64,000 bases of DNA from positions 4,672,501 to 4,736,500 of the forward strand of contig BSBM01001067.1 of the NCBI GenBank assembly GCA_027924585.1. The letters are read 5' to 3'. The translations under genes were made by a program, and so were the position numbers. Origin of the DNA: Larix kaempferi (Eukaryota > Streptophyta > Pinopsida > Pinales > Pinaceae). Positions 11,315 through 21,478 of this stretch are shown here, one piece after another; the first letter of the stretch is position 1, and each line of letters begins with the position of its first letter. The notes below the pieces were generated by a model. It saw only the letters and a program-made list of their open reading frames with translations. It made no database searches and had not been told where the DNA came from.

Positions 11315-11380
11315 ATGAAATACATTATGAATTTTGCTTTATTTTGGTAACTCAAGCTCATATGCTACTTCTCCAACTTC

Positions 11381-12216
11381 CTAGACTATCTTATAAGGAC
11401 CATAAAAGCAAGGCTTTAATTTCTCTGCTCCTTTCTTCTTAAGGGATGATTGTCTGTAAGGTTGTAGCCGTAAATATACCAAATCCCCTACCTCAAAGCT
11501 GCACTCAATCCAATGTCTGTCTGCATATATCTTTTGTTGATTTTGGGCGGTCTGTAGGTTTTCTTTGAGTATCTTGAGAATATTTTGACTTTCCTGAATC
11601 ACTCCTTCGCTTTAGGAGCCCTATTGTCACCAGATATTAAGTCTGCAAAAGATAAGGAATCATGACCATACAATGCTTTAAAAGGAGTCATACCGATGGA
11701 CATATGGTACGTAGTATTGTAGCAGTATTCGCCTAGGTGTAGCCATTCAATCCATGTCCTCTGTTGTCCTACTACATAGTTCCTCAAGTATACCTTGGGA
11801 AACCCTGTAATAAATTCCATTGAAACACTTTCCCATTTTTGCTCGAGAATGGGTAATGGTTGAAGTAGACCTGTTGGATGAGTATGCTCTATCTTATTCT
11901 GCTAGCACACACTGCATTCCCTCACGTGTTGCATTACATCGTTTTTTAGGCCCTTCCATGAGAACCTCTCTCTAATCTGCGTGTAAGTATTAAGGAACCC
12001 CTGGTGTCCCGCTAATGGTGAATCATGAGAAGCTTGTAGGATCTCTTTCTTAAGTGCGGACTTGGGAACTAAGTAGATCATGTTCTTATAGTAGATAATG
12101 TCATCTATCACCATGTACCTGTCATCTTGTATCTGTCCATCCAATATTTTGGAAGCAAACTTATCCTTGGAGTATTTGACCAAAAGATGAGATCTCCAAT
12201 CCGAGGAAATGCTCAT
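11381..12216 (-). pseudogene. gypsy integrase, catalytic core deleted
   Basis: The N-terminal H2C2 zinc domain is intact near 12060-11905 (HDSPLAGHQGFLNTY, then CSVC). The later [18 protein letters not shown] segment lies near 11720, and the C-terminal DRHWIECSFEVGDLVYLRLQ segment near 11500. Between the zinc domain and the GEYCYNTT segment only about 80 bp remain in addition to [16 protein letters not shown]. Roughly 100 residues normally found there, which include most of the D,D-35-E triad, are absent. The integrase is therefore dead by deletion, independently of the frameshifts at about 11600 and 11825-11900. Confidence 0.85.
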
Positions 12217-12234
12217 AAGAGATAAAGTCGTCGA

Positions 12235-13722
12235 TCATCTAGAAAGTGAATCTGCCACCACATTGTTTTTCCCTTTTATATATTCAATCTTGAAATCATA
12301 AGCTTGAATCTTACTCACCCATTTGTGTTGCCTCTCATTCAATTCTTTTTGTTCCAAAAAGTATTTTAAGCTATTCTGATTTGTCTTAATCTTAAATCTG
12401 CCACCCACTAAATATTGTTTAAACTTGGTTAGGGCATGAAGAATGGCTAACATTTCCTTGTCATGGATTGAGTAGTGGCGCTCATAGTCCTTAATTTTTC
12501 TGCTCTCGAATGCCATAGGGTGATTATTTTGCATCAATACTGCTCCAATACCCTCACTTGAAGCATCACATTCTAATACGAATGGTTGTGCAAAATTTGG
12601 TAGGGCTAGTACGGGGCATGAACTCATTACCTTCTTCATTTTCTCAAATGTCTGTTGTGCTTCCTCTAACCAATAGAATGCCTCTTTTTTTGTAAGATCT
12701 GTAAGTGGAGCTGTCATCTGTGAAAACCCGCTGACATACCTCCTATAGTAAGTGCAAAGGCCCAAAAATCCTTTCAACTTCGTCACATTTTTAGGTGTAG
12801 GCCTATCCAGTATGGCTTTAATCTTTTCTAAGTGTACATGTACCCCATTTGCGCCTATCACGTGGCCCAAATATAACATCTCTTGCATATCAAACTCACA
12901 TTTGGACATCTTTGCATACAGTGATTGTTCTTCTAGAATTCCAAGTACTTCATCAAGGTTCTTTAAATGATCTTCCCAAGTCTTACTATAAATTAATATA
13001 TTATCAAAGAATACCAAAAGAAACTTACGTAACTAAGCCTTGAAGGTGCGATTCATACATGACTGGAAAGTAGTTGGTGCATTAGTGAGCCCAAATGGCA
13101 TTACCAAAAACTCGTAGTGTCCGTGGTGACAATGGAAGGCGGCGATTGGAACATCTTGTTCCCTAACCTGAATCTGATGGTATCCTGACCGGAGGTCAAT
13201 TTTAGAGAAGTATTTTGCCCCCCTATAACTCATCCATCAACTCATTTATTCTTGGAATTGGGTACGTGTTCTTAATGGTTTTCTTGTTAAGGGCCCTGTA
13301 ATCAATGCACGTGCGTAAGGTCCCATCCTTCTTTTTTACTAATACCACTGAGGATCCAAATGGACTAGAGTTGGGTCTTATGTAGCCCAAGTTGAGCAAC
13401 TCTTTGATTGTATTTTCAATTCATCTTTATAGCTATTGGGGTGTCAGTAAGGGGTAGTAATGACTGCTTGGGTCCCCTCCTCTAACTCAATAATGTGCTC
13501 AAATCCACGATCGGGAGGCCTACCTGTTGGAAGATCTCTGAATACCTTCTCGTGCTTCTGTAGCAGTGCATGTATATCTGTTGGATGTTGTGTGGCATTG
13601 TCCAGTGGCTTTCTGAATGTGACCAAGCACTCGGTTTCCCACTCTATGTCTCCCTGTCTTAGTACAGCCGCCATCCTGTGTGATGATGTTGCTTTAGGTG
13701 GGTAGGTATGCATACCTCTCAA
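12235..13722 (-). pseudogene. gypsy reverse transcriptase-RNase H
   Basis: RT and RNase H of a Ty3 element in several frames. The N-terminal segment VTFRKPLDNATQHPTDI is at about 13600, and [18 protein letters not shown] with [20 protein letters not shown] at 13233-13060. The active-site strand reads MVFFDNILIYS at about 13015, where the usual second aspartate of the YxDD box is asparagine. RNase H follows (VLECDASSEGIGAVLMQ near 12590; VADSLSR at 12237). Breaks lie near 13030 and 13235-13440. The changed active site and frameshifts make it non-functional. Confidence 0.88.
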
Positions 13723-14250
13723 AACAACCCTCTATCCATCTGGTCCCTAAAACTCCATCTCCATGGTTTGGTAATTCGTAGAATACTTACCAATTGAATA
13801 AAGCCATCGAACTCCCAACACCACATTTGTATCTGGCACACCAACCACATAAAAAGAATCTATCATAGTGTAGTTTCCTAGAGTTACATTCAATATCATA
13901 ATCCAATGAGTGCACTCCATATTTTGGTTGCCTACTATTGCTACTGCAAACCCATCAAATTTCTCAGTTTGGATACCTCTCCTCTTTACCCATAGAGCAT
14001 CAATAAAGTTGTGGGTTGCCCCACCATCAATCAGAACTCCAACCCTGTTACCCTATATGACACCTCTTATCTGGAGAGTGTGGAACCTAGGAACTCCATA
14101 TAATGTAGCAATGACACCTCCCTTTATATCCTCTGAGAACTGCTCATCCTCGGCTGTGTGAAGTGCCTCTACCTGTACCTGCTCCTAATCATCCTCATCC
14201 TCTCCACTGTCAAAATATACCTCTATGTGATGAGCTTTCCCCTTCCCTGA
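13723..14250 (-). pseudogene. gypsy aspartic protease region
   Basis: The minus-strand translation shows LIDGGATHNFIDALW near 14030, a retropepsin-type active site with DGGA where many relatives have DSGA or DTGA. Further on, TNVVLGVRWLYSIGKY lies near 13810, typical of the protease-to-RT segment. An in-frame stop lies near 13745. Confidence 0.75.
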
Positions 14251-15315
14251 ACACCTGTGACCTAGTACCCATGGCTCCTAACAACTAAAGCACAGTTTCT
14301 TCCTTTTAAGTTCCTCGCGGGTATCATTATCCATCCAATCTCTTTTGGGCCATTCTTTTTGGAAAGGTCTTCGTTCCTTATCTTTAATAGGAAAATTTGT
14401 TTTAGGAGGAAACTTATTTTTTGGAATGGAATCTTGTAAATCTCTAGTACAACTGAATGCAAGGTGGTGGGTCTATAAGCCTTAACCCATCCACGTAAGG
14501 GTTCAGTGAGAGCCTCAGTAAACAACATAATTAACCTGCTCTCTGAAATATCGATCACCATAACTGCTACCCTTTGAAATTCAGATATGAAAGATTCGGG
14601 ACTACCTGTCTGCTTGAGCTGGGCTAGCTCTCTGAAGTGTACCTCGGAGTCTTTCCTATGAAAGCACTCAACGAGCCTTTATGTAAAATCAGTGTAAGAT
14701 ATGATAGTGTTGTGACCCCGTGTCACTAGCCCGTGGTACCACCACTCATGGGCTTCCCTGTCCAAATGCAAGCTGGCCAACTTGATTGCATATGCCTCCA
14801 TCATGGGGTTAAGTTGGAAGCAAGGGTCCAACTTTTGTACCCAATTCCGCGCTGGACAACTTCGAGTCCCATCAAAAGTAGGAATAGTCAGTTTCCCTAC
14901 TGTGCATTGTAATTCATAATTCTGGTTGAAGGCCTTGTTGTATCCTCTCGGTCTGTTCTTACTCTTTAAATGACAAAAGTCTGTAAAGGACATGGCCGAC
15001 TGGAAATCATCTCCAAGTGCTCTGTACTCCCGTAGATATGCCCTCAATGGCTCATCCAACTCTACCTGTACTATCGGCACTGCTGTGTGGCTATCCAAGA
15101 ACTATGGCATGGTAGGTATGGAGGACCCGTTGTAGATAAGAGGGTGACTCTGCATATTAGTATGTAAATGGGTTCCACTGCTACTTGTGGATACTCAATC
15201 ATTGTTGGGAACCTGGGGGATGTTTGGCGTGGACCTTATTTTATCTGCCAACCTGTCGATGGTTGTCAGCATTTCCTTTTGTCTCGTAGTTAAATCTTTC
15301 AAAGCAGTAATGAGG
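14225..15315 (-). pseudogene. gypsy gag, main part
   Basis: The retrotransposon gag core is at 15098-14679 (LTIPTFDGTRSCPARNWVQ, then LHLDREAHEWWYHGL). A second piece at 14561-14262 has TEALTEPLRGWVKAY. A zinc-knuckle remnant KKLCFSC...PWVLGHRC is near 14285, with a stop inside it. A coiled-coil-like N-terminal segment (LKDLTTRQKEMLTTI) lies at about 15300-15250, directly beside the nested element. The first codons are on the other side of that element at 18547-18579. Confidence 0.82.
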
Positions 15316-15320
15316 CTATT

Positions 15321-15560
15321 TGTAACAATAAAATAATAAATTAATGTTAATATTAATTTATTATTAATTAAAGACTATCGAAAGTCAATAGTCATGCCCT
15401 ATTACGAAAAGGTGCATGGCAGGCTTATATAAAGCCCAAACCTATGTAACTATTAATCATCTACCATACATTATATTTTTACATTATTACTTAGCCATTT
15501 ATGGCTTTCTTAAGTTACTTGTAATGGCTATTCTATTATTGAGGAACTTTGTTCCCTTCA
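15321..15560 (+). repeat. 5' LTR of small LTR element
   Basis: 240 bp, TGTAACAATA...GTTCCCTTCA. It begins with an AT-rich TTAATATTAA-type palindromic tract and contains a TATA box at 15426. Confidence 0.95.
15426..15433 (+). promoter_or_regulatory. TATA box in 5' LTR of small element
   Basis: TATATAAA lies in GGCTTATATAAAGCCC, which is itself palindromic (GGCTTxxxxxxAAGCC). It is conserved in the 3' LTR at about 18412-18419. Confidence 0.75.
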
Positions 15561-15561
15561 G

Positions 15562-15573
15562 TGGTATCAGAGC
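15562..15573 (+). promoter_or_regulatory. primer-binding site of small LTR element
   Basis: TGGTATCAGAGC lies one base after the 5' LTR end, complementary to initiator-Met tRNA, the same primer as the other elements in the window. Confidence 0.95.
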
Positions 15574-15649
15574 TTCGTGTTAGATTCCAGCCTTTAGCTA
15601 TTTTATTGGCTTTTAGCCATTATTCCAGGTTTCCTTCAATTGGGTCTTT

Positions 15650-16565
15650 GACCACAAAATCTCAACATCCCCATACTCCCCCACGCTGCATCAAACACTC
15701 CTCTCTCCCCATCATCTGCTCCCTTCTTCAGTTCCCTTTACAACTCATCATACCTCTTCTCCTCTCGCCATCATCATCATCCCTTACCGCGTTATTTCCA
15801 CCTGCATATTCTCTCCAACCCCTCACATCCTCACACCATCTCTCTTCGGCCCTCCTCTCCACCCTACCCACGCTGTTTTCCCATGCACCACGATACCTTC
15901 CCACGCCCACCACACCGCCACTTCTCCCCGCCACGCCACCACTCCACCTCACCTTCCCCGCCCTCCATTCTTTCACCCCTGCGCCCTCTGCTCAACCTTC
16001 CCTCTCGCTTCACACGTCCATCTACAGCACCATCCATCCTACACCTCCACGCACCCTCCTTTTTCCGCTGCTGCGCCACCCCTACTCTAGCACTGCGTTA
16101 TCCCCCCAACTGCATCCTCTCTCTGCGCCATCTCTCCTTCCCACGCCCTCCACACGCCACACTCCTGTTAGCTCTGCGCCAACACCTGCTCCGTGACCCA
16201 CTCTCCACCCCTCACACCCTGCTCTCCTGCGATTCTGCACCATAGCGTCCACACCCTCTCCCCGTCGCCGTTGCTACTCCCTGTCACCGTTGTTGTTCCC
16301 CGTCGATACTGCTACTCCACGTAACCACCCCCCTCCACGCCTCCTTCCACCTCCTCGACCCACGCCCCTCTTCCACCTCCTCCTTTCACCCCTGCACCTC
16401 CATCCACCTCCTCGACCCACGCCCCACTTCTTCAGCACCTTCGTTGCCACCCTCTCGCAGGCCTTCCACCGCCCCTTCAACCAAACATTCCCTCTACCAC
16501 CAGTCGCCATCACTTTCCGCCACCTCCGGTCATCACCTCCCACCCTCCCCTTCCAACGCGTTTAG
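15650..16565 (+). other. C-rich, G-poor leader of small LTR element
   Basis: Over about 900 bp the plus strand is dominated by C, T and A, with very few G: tracts such as CCACCTCCTCGACCCACGCC recur near 16343 and 16398. Low-complexity frames rich in Pro, Ser and Leu are open here on the plus strand and, as basic Gly/Arg-rich frames, on the minus strand. I do not accept them as genes. The stretch may be packaging leader or captured host sequence. Confidence 0.6.
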
Positions 16566-16599
16566 GGTTAAAACCCTAAATCATTTTAATTCCAATTTT

Positions 16600-16628
16600 A
16601 TATATATATAATAATATATATATATATT
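16600..16628. repeat. TA-rich microsatellite
   Basis: Imperfect (TA)n run between the C-rich leader and the ORF of the small LTR element. Confidence 0.8.
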
Positions 16629-16965
16629 ATTATAATTAAAATCATAGTACATTTAAAAAAAGATTATAATAAAATTATTATTATAATTTTTTTTAAACCC
16701 TAAAACTTCATCCACTCCACATTCCATGGCTATTCATTATTAATTATTATCATAAAAAATAAAAAAGACAAGTCAGATGAAAGAAGACAAGAAGTCAAAA
16801 ATATATATTATTGAAATAAGACGAAGACTAGCTATAATTGAAGAGTCAAACATCAAAGGAAGACCAAGTATCATCGAAAGTCGAGACCATTCACCTTCGA
16901 ACGAGTCAAAAAAATCGAAGTCTCGGAAGATATTAAAGTAGTCACTGACGCCAATTGTGGAAGAA

Positions 16966-18330
16966 ATGATGGAAGACATATATAAATTCAAATTTTGGAC
17001 TAAGTGTCCTTATTGCGAAATGGAATTCCAATATCCGACAACCTTTAAAAATTGCAATCAATCCTGTCCAATATGTGATAAAAGTTTTATTATGAGGGAC
17101 GATCCAGGTCACTCACAATTTCAATCACAGTTACGGACAGTTTCGGCCAAGCTAAAAACGTGTGAACTAGCTAATAGTGTTCTACAACTCCAATTCGACA
17201 ATCAGAAACGAAGTAATGGTTTTCAAAAAGAACAGATTATTACATCAGAATTACGAATTCAATCATTAGAAGATAGTAGAGAAAACCTCACAAAAAATTT
17301 ATCAGATAAGGACAAGAAAATATCACATCTGGAAGGTATCATTCAACAAATTGAAGACCAAAGAAAAAAACCAAAAAAGGTTGAAGAAGAACCGTATGGA
17401 AATATTCTCGACTTAGAAGAGGAAATTAGTCGTCTTAACAAAGTCGTCATGGACAAAGAAAACGAATTGGTGCAAGTACATGAAAAGTTAAAAAATCAGG
17501 AAACAGAGTTACGTCATCATCAACAGCAAAAAGAAAAACTCCAGCAGCAGTATGACGACAGTAAGAAGACACATAAGTTGGAACTAACAAAAGTCAACAA
17601 GGTGTTATCAAGCAATACCGAAGAAATTTTTCGACTACGAAATCATAACAAAACACTGATTACAAAGATCAACAAATTGAAAAACAGTAGCAAGAGGGAA
17701 CACTCCAGTGAAGACCTCAAAGGAAGAATACTGGAAAAGCAAGAAGAAAACCAATGTCTAAATAATCGTAATCAGGAACTAGAGAATCAAATCAAGAAGT
17801 TAGAAATTGACAAAAAGTCGCAAGATGAAAGAATCGAAAAGATTCAGAATCATAACAATTTACTGGAGAACCAAGAAGCTCAAATCCAGGAAGATGCATC
17901 CAAAAATCAAATCGATGAAGTGAAGGAAGTCCTCGCCGTAGCTCAAAAGAAAGAAAAACAAACAACACATACGCCTTACAGACATCCCAATTATAATCGT
18001 CATTTTGACCAACGACAGGGTCAAAATGAGCACTCACAAAAGAGTTATGTTGACAGGCAAACAGTTCGACATACTAAGCAACAATTGAGACGACCCCTTC
18101 CCCAAAACGATCTTAGAGGTCCGATCAAAATAGATCTAGGATGGACCACAACAGATACGATGCGACAATTCTCATGGGGAATCCGGAACTCGTATCGTCT
18201 TATTGCATCAAGTGTTGCAAAGGATCCAGAGATAACAGTTCAAGCAAAATCAAACATTGCTGTCAATGAAGCTTTGAGGACAAAGCTTCCCTTAAGGGGA
18301 AGGCAACGTAACAATAAAATAATAAATTAA
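16966..18330 (+). CDS. zinc-ribbon/coiled-coil protein inside LTR element
   Basis: Intact ORF of 454 codons. The first in-frame ATG is at 16966; the frame opens slightly earlier at a GTG (16957), but plants use ATG. Residues about 7-40 read KFWTKCPYCEMEFQY, then CPICDKSF: two CxxC pairs 19 residues apart. This closely resembles the zinc ribbon after the J-domain of plant DnaJ/DUF3444 proteins. Residues about 55-310 are rich in Lys, Glu, Gln, Asn and Leu with heptad spacing, a long coiled coil. The rest is basic and polar. No CCHC knuckle, protease or RT motif is seen. The ORF runs over the purine tract and 24 nt into the 3' LTR, whose TAA ends it. The LTR promoter should transcribe it. Capture of a host gene piece, possibly serving as a gag-like RNA-binding protein, is inferred. 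Confidence 0.8.
   Translation: MMEDIYKFKFWTKCPYCEMEFQYPTTFKNCNQSCPICDKSFIMRDDPGHSQFQSQLRTVSAKLKTCELANSVLQLQFDNQKRSNGFQKEQIITSELRIQSLEDSRENLTKNLSDKDKKISHLEGIIQQIEDQRKKPKKVEEEPYGNILDLEEEISRLNKVVMDKENELVQVHEKLKNQETELRHHQQQKEKLQQQYDDSKKTHKLELTKVNKVLSSNTEEIFRLRNHNKTLITKINKLKNSSKREHSSEDLKGRILEKQEENQCLNNRNQELENQIKKLEIDKKSQDERIEKIQNHNNLLENQEAQIQEDASKNQIDEVKEVLAVAQKKEKQTTHTPYRHPNYNRHFDQRQGQNEHSQKSYVDRQTVRHTKQQLRRPLPQNDLRGPIKIDLGWTTTDTMRQFSWGIRNSYRLIASSVAKDPEITVQAKSNIAVNEALRTKLPLRGRQRNNKIIN
18294..18303 (+). promoter_or_regulatory. polypurine tract of small LTR element
   Basis: AAGGGGAAGG lies three bases before the 3' LTR and within the last codons of the ORF. Confidence 0.85.
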
Positions 18331-18546
18331 TATTAATATTAATTTATTATTAATTAAAGACTATCTAACGTCAATAGTCATGCCCTATTACGAAAAGGTG
18401 CATGGAGGGCTTATATAAAGCCCAAACCTATGTAACTATCATTCATCTACCATACATTATATTTTTACATTATTACTTAGCCATTTATGGCTTTCTTAAG
18501 TTACTTGTACTGGCTATTCTATTATTGAGGAACTTTGTTCCCTTCA
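18307..18546 (+). repeat. 3' LTR of small LTR element
   Basis: 240 bp, about 96% identical by eye to 15321-15560. The first base is C instead of T, so the terminal TG is mutated to CG. Confidence 0.95.
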
Positions 18547-18579
18547 CTATTTGAAAGCTATTTTACCCTCATCTGCCAT
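18547..18579 (-). pseudogene. gypsy gag N-terminus, severed
   Basis: The minus-strand ATG at 18579 starts MADEGKIAF and runs into the TSD of the nested element. Past the element the gag coiled coil continues in another frame at 15315 and downwards. The insertion therefore split gag after about nine codons, and a one-base shift is also present at the join. Confidence 0.75.
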
Positions 18580-18767
18580 GGTCTCTTTACCCTTGGCCTT
18601 CCCAAACAGAGTCTTTGTGTCTTCCCGTTTTATATCCTCTAACTCTACCTCTTCCTTACTGTTTCCCCTATGCCTGAACCTCTGCCTTCTATAAGTAATA
18701 TTGTGCAAGTCTTATGGATGAGTTTAATGGTTTATAACTGCATGCTCCCACAGTTGGCGAGGAACAT

Positions 18768-18779
18768 GCTCTGATACCA
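18768..18779 (-). promoter_or_regulatory. primer-binding site of gypsy chromovirus
   Basis: GCTCTGATACCA on the plus strand, one base from the 5' LTR, is complementary to initiator-Met tRNA. Confidence 0.93.
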
Positions 18780-18780
18780 C

Positions 18781-20062
18781 TGTAATATCCCAACTAATAT
18801 TTGTTGTCTTTTATAGAGTTTATGATGTAGTTGTTGCTTGCTTGCAATCTTGTTACCCAATATTTAAAAAAAATATGAATGCATGTGCCATACTATGATT
18901 GCATGATAATGCACGCAAGTGCTTGGGGTCGCATAAACCCTAAATAACCCAAGTAATCAAATATGCAATAAGATAAAGCTAGAAATGATGCATGTACGTA
19001 CCAATGACTTGTGCTTGAGTTGTAGATCAATATGAGATGGACATTCAAGTCATGCACCAAGAATAGACCAAGATATGAGATGTACTCTGCAAGATAATTC
19101 GCCCATGCAAAGATGGTGCCTCCTTCAGTCTTTAGAATGAATAATAAATGCTCCAAAGATGTGAGATAGCTCCAAGAAGTAGGCACTAGGCTTATAATGG
19201 CCCTTTGATCAATATGGAAGCTGCATGCAAGCCATACACTAGGTCTAGGTCATAATACGAATTGCTCCCTCAATGAAAGTCGCCCATGCAAGGAAAAGCG
19301 CCTTCTTGATATGTGAATTAATGATAACTCTCCAGAAAGTGTTGTAGAAGCTTGTATTCAGTAACAAGGTACTGATGGCTCTTCGGAAAGAATGGAAGAG
19401 ACATGCAGACCAAATAGCAGTTGTTGGTCAATATATGAAGATCTCTGACTTGTCTAGTTCGCCCATGCAGAAAGACGATCTCTCTTGATCCAATATGTAG
19501 ATTTTAACCTAAAGAATGCAAAAGATTGTTGTACCGATGAATTGCAATGATGGACCTATATGATACAACCCTGGAAGTGACTAGGACAGATAGATTTCAC
19601 TACCGAAATACACTGGATGGCTAAGGGATGCACCCTCAACCCTAACTCTGTTCACAGAGCTCTCAACTCGAATCTCACTGATCAATAATAAACTTAGTAG
19701 ACCTAGCAACTTGCTTTTTTCTTCTTTTATCACTTTGACAATGCATGCCCTAAGTCGCTTTTCTCTTCTATTTTTTAGTTGAGTTTGCATGCACTGCTTT
19801 CTGCATGCATGCAGCTTAATTAATGTGCTTATGTGCATGCATCATGAAATATGGCCCGCATGTAATGCATGTAAGTTGCTCCCAGTTCTGATGGCCCTCT
19901 TTTATCTACTGATGACCTAATAACACTGATTAAGATCTTCTTTTGTTCTGAATGGTATCAGTCCTCATTCAATTCCCTGATTGTCAGTGCCTGCTCAAAC
20001 CTATAGGAATTAGATAGGTTAGCGGGATGGTCCCTGATGCTTAAATAGAAGAGGACATTACA
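18781..20062 (-). repeat. 5' LTR of gypsy chromovirus
   Basis: A 1,282-bp LTR paired with 9614-11051. It has several indels relative to its partner, in keeping with an old insertion. Confidence 0.88.
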
Positions 20063-20154
20063 TAAGCTTTAGGAAGCGGTTGGGATAGACACTATATATA
20101 CCCTTACACTGCTATCGTTTTTAATTGTAAATATGTTTATGTGAATATAAAAAG

Positions 20155-21015
20155 TATTTTTCAAAAAACAAAGATTGCAAAGACCATATTTGCTAACTAA
20201 TACCTCAGCACCTTTTGAAGGTAATAGAGGCATTCGCTAGTATGGTCTCAAGTCATTCATGGAAGGGTTTGAAAGACAGGGCTACATTTGCATCTAATAG
20301 ACATGAATTTGAGGAGGTGGAGAACACTATTATTGATGGTCAATTTTGGGCACAGGTTAGGTATGTTCTACAATTCACCAAGCCCTTTTATATCATGATT
20401 TGGTTTGCAGATACTGATCAACAAGTGACTAGCGAGATATATGAGCAAATGGGTAGCATTCTAGGCCAAATCAAAGACATTGTTGACCTAACAAATGTGA
20501 TCTTGTATGATCATATTCATAAACATGTGCTGAAAAGGTTGGATAATCTTCATGTTCCACTCCATGCCCTAGCATATGTCCTTACACCTTAATATTATTC
20601 TCCATGGTCCAACCAGCACCTAAGGGTGGGGTTAGGAGAAAACCACACAAAGATCCAAAGGTATAGAATGGGTATATGCTTGCATTGGACGAGTTGGTCC
20701 TTGATGAAGAGGAGTGTGCTCGAACACAAAGCAAATTGAGCAAGTACATCAATGAACATGGGGTATTTGCTATCTTGCATGCAACTAAAGAACGAGATTG
20801 TTTGGATCCTATAAAATAGTGTATGAGTCCTCTACCACACATCTGTATAAATTGGAGATGAGGGTGCTTTCACAGGTCGCTAACACTTCTTCTACAAAGA
20901 GGTCTTGGAGCACCTACAAGTTCATCCACAATGTGAATGTAAACCGAACAGAAAGCTTGGTTTATGTGCACTACAACTTGAGGTTAGTGTCATGTTATTG
21001 TGAGGCAACGAAGAT
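20155..21015 (+). pseudogene. hAT transposase relict (C-terminal half)
   Basis: A first open piece (to 20592) reads FASNRHEFEEVENTI, FWAQVRYVLQFTKPF and YEQMGSILGQI, the central region of plant hAT-superfamily transposases (DUF659-type). After frame changes, a second piece near 20850-20990 reads MRVLSQVANTSSTKRSWSTY and VYVHYNLRL, the hAT dimerisation domain. The N-terminal BED zinc finger and the first part of the catalytic domain are not present. No terminal inverted repeats were found next to it, so it is a fragment. Confidence 0.85.
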
Positions 21016-21478
21016 AAGATAAGATAATTTTGTTAATGTGCAAGAAATGAGTACAAAAGTATCTCAATGGGATTGTGTAGTACTCAGATGCCAATACAAA
21101 ATGGGAGCGCGAATGGCTCCTATATAAAGCAATATGTGAAACTCTATCCTAAAGCCAAAAAGAGCTAACTCCAAAGATGGAGAGCCAACTCAAAAGAGAT
21201 AAGTACAAAAAGAGTCGATATAGAAGAGAAATGTACGAGGTGAATAGAACTGGGATCTGTGATACAAAAATGGTGAATATGTCATGGCACACTAGAAACA
21301 CTGGAAGCACTGGAAGCATTTCTCCTAATATCCGAAGTCAAATGAAGGAATCTCGATATAGTGATCTATCTAAAAATACTAGAAGAAGAGCTATAATGGG
21401 TAGTGTGCTGCCACCGAGAGTGGGGAGCCTGCCGTTGTGATCTAGATGTAGTCAACTGACAGCTAGGATGGAGTCAAG
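21016..21478. other. unassigned stretch between hAT relict and solo LTR
   Basis: Purine-rich sequence with an 87-codon frame (21177-21440) of Arg, Lys and Ser-rich composition. I do not recognise it, and it has no supporting motif. Confidence 0.3.

Larger units (their letters stand above)
15321..18546 (+). mobile_element. small non-autonomous LTR element carrying a zinc-ribbon/coiled-coil ORF
   Basis: Two 240-bp LTRs (15321-15560, 18307-18546) are flanked by the perfect duplication CTATT (15316-15320, 18547-18551). The PBS is at 15562 and the purine tract at 18294. About 9 differences between the LTRs suggest a fairly recent insertion, younger than the host chromovirus. The 2.75-kb interior has no gag, protease, integrase or RT. 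It holds a C-rich, G-poor stretch (15650-16560), an AT-rich stretch, and one intact ORF of 454 codons. LTRs this small recall TRIM elements and the long interior recalls LARDs. The ORF suggests capture of host sequence. Confidence 0.95.
9614..20062 (-). mobile_element. Ty3-gypsy chromovirus, nested-insertion host
   Basis: LTRs at 9614-11051 and 18781-20062 share TGTAATATCCCAACT at one end and GAGGACATTA(C/T)A at the other. A primer-binding site for initiator-Met tRNA lies at 18768-18779, so the element reads leftwards: gag, protease, RT, RNase H, integrase, chromodomain. The last of these places it among chromoviruses. Frames are heavily broken, LTR lengths differ by about 156 bp, and flanks CTTTG and TAAGC do not form a TSD, all signs of age. 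A younger LTR element (15321-18546) sits in its gag. Confidence 0.9.

Noticed and set aside
15549-16565. Pro/Ser/Leu-rich frames (up to 215 codons) and opposite-strand Gly/Arg-rich frames
   Set aside because: Low-complexity reading of a C-rich strand; open on both strands, with no domain. Treated as leader sequence.
16957-16965. GTG start nine bases before the ATG of the zinc-ribbon ORF
   Set aside because: Nuclear plant genes normally use ATG; the in-frame ATG at 16966 is preferred.
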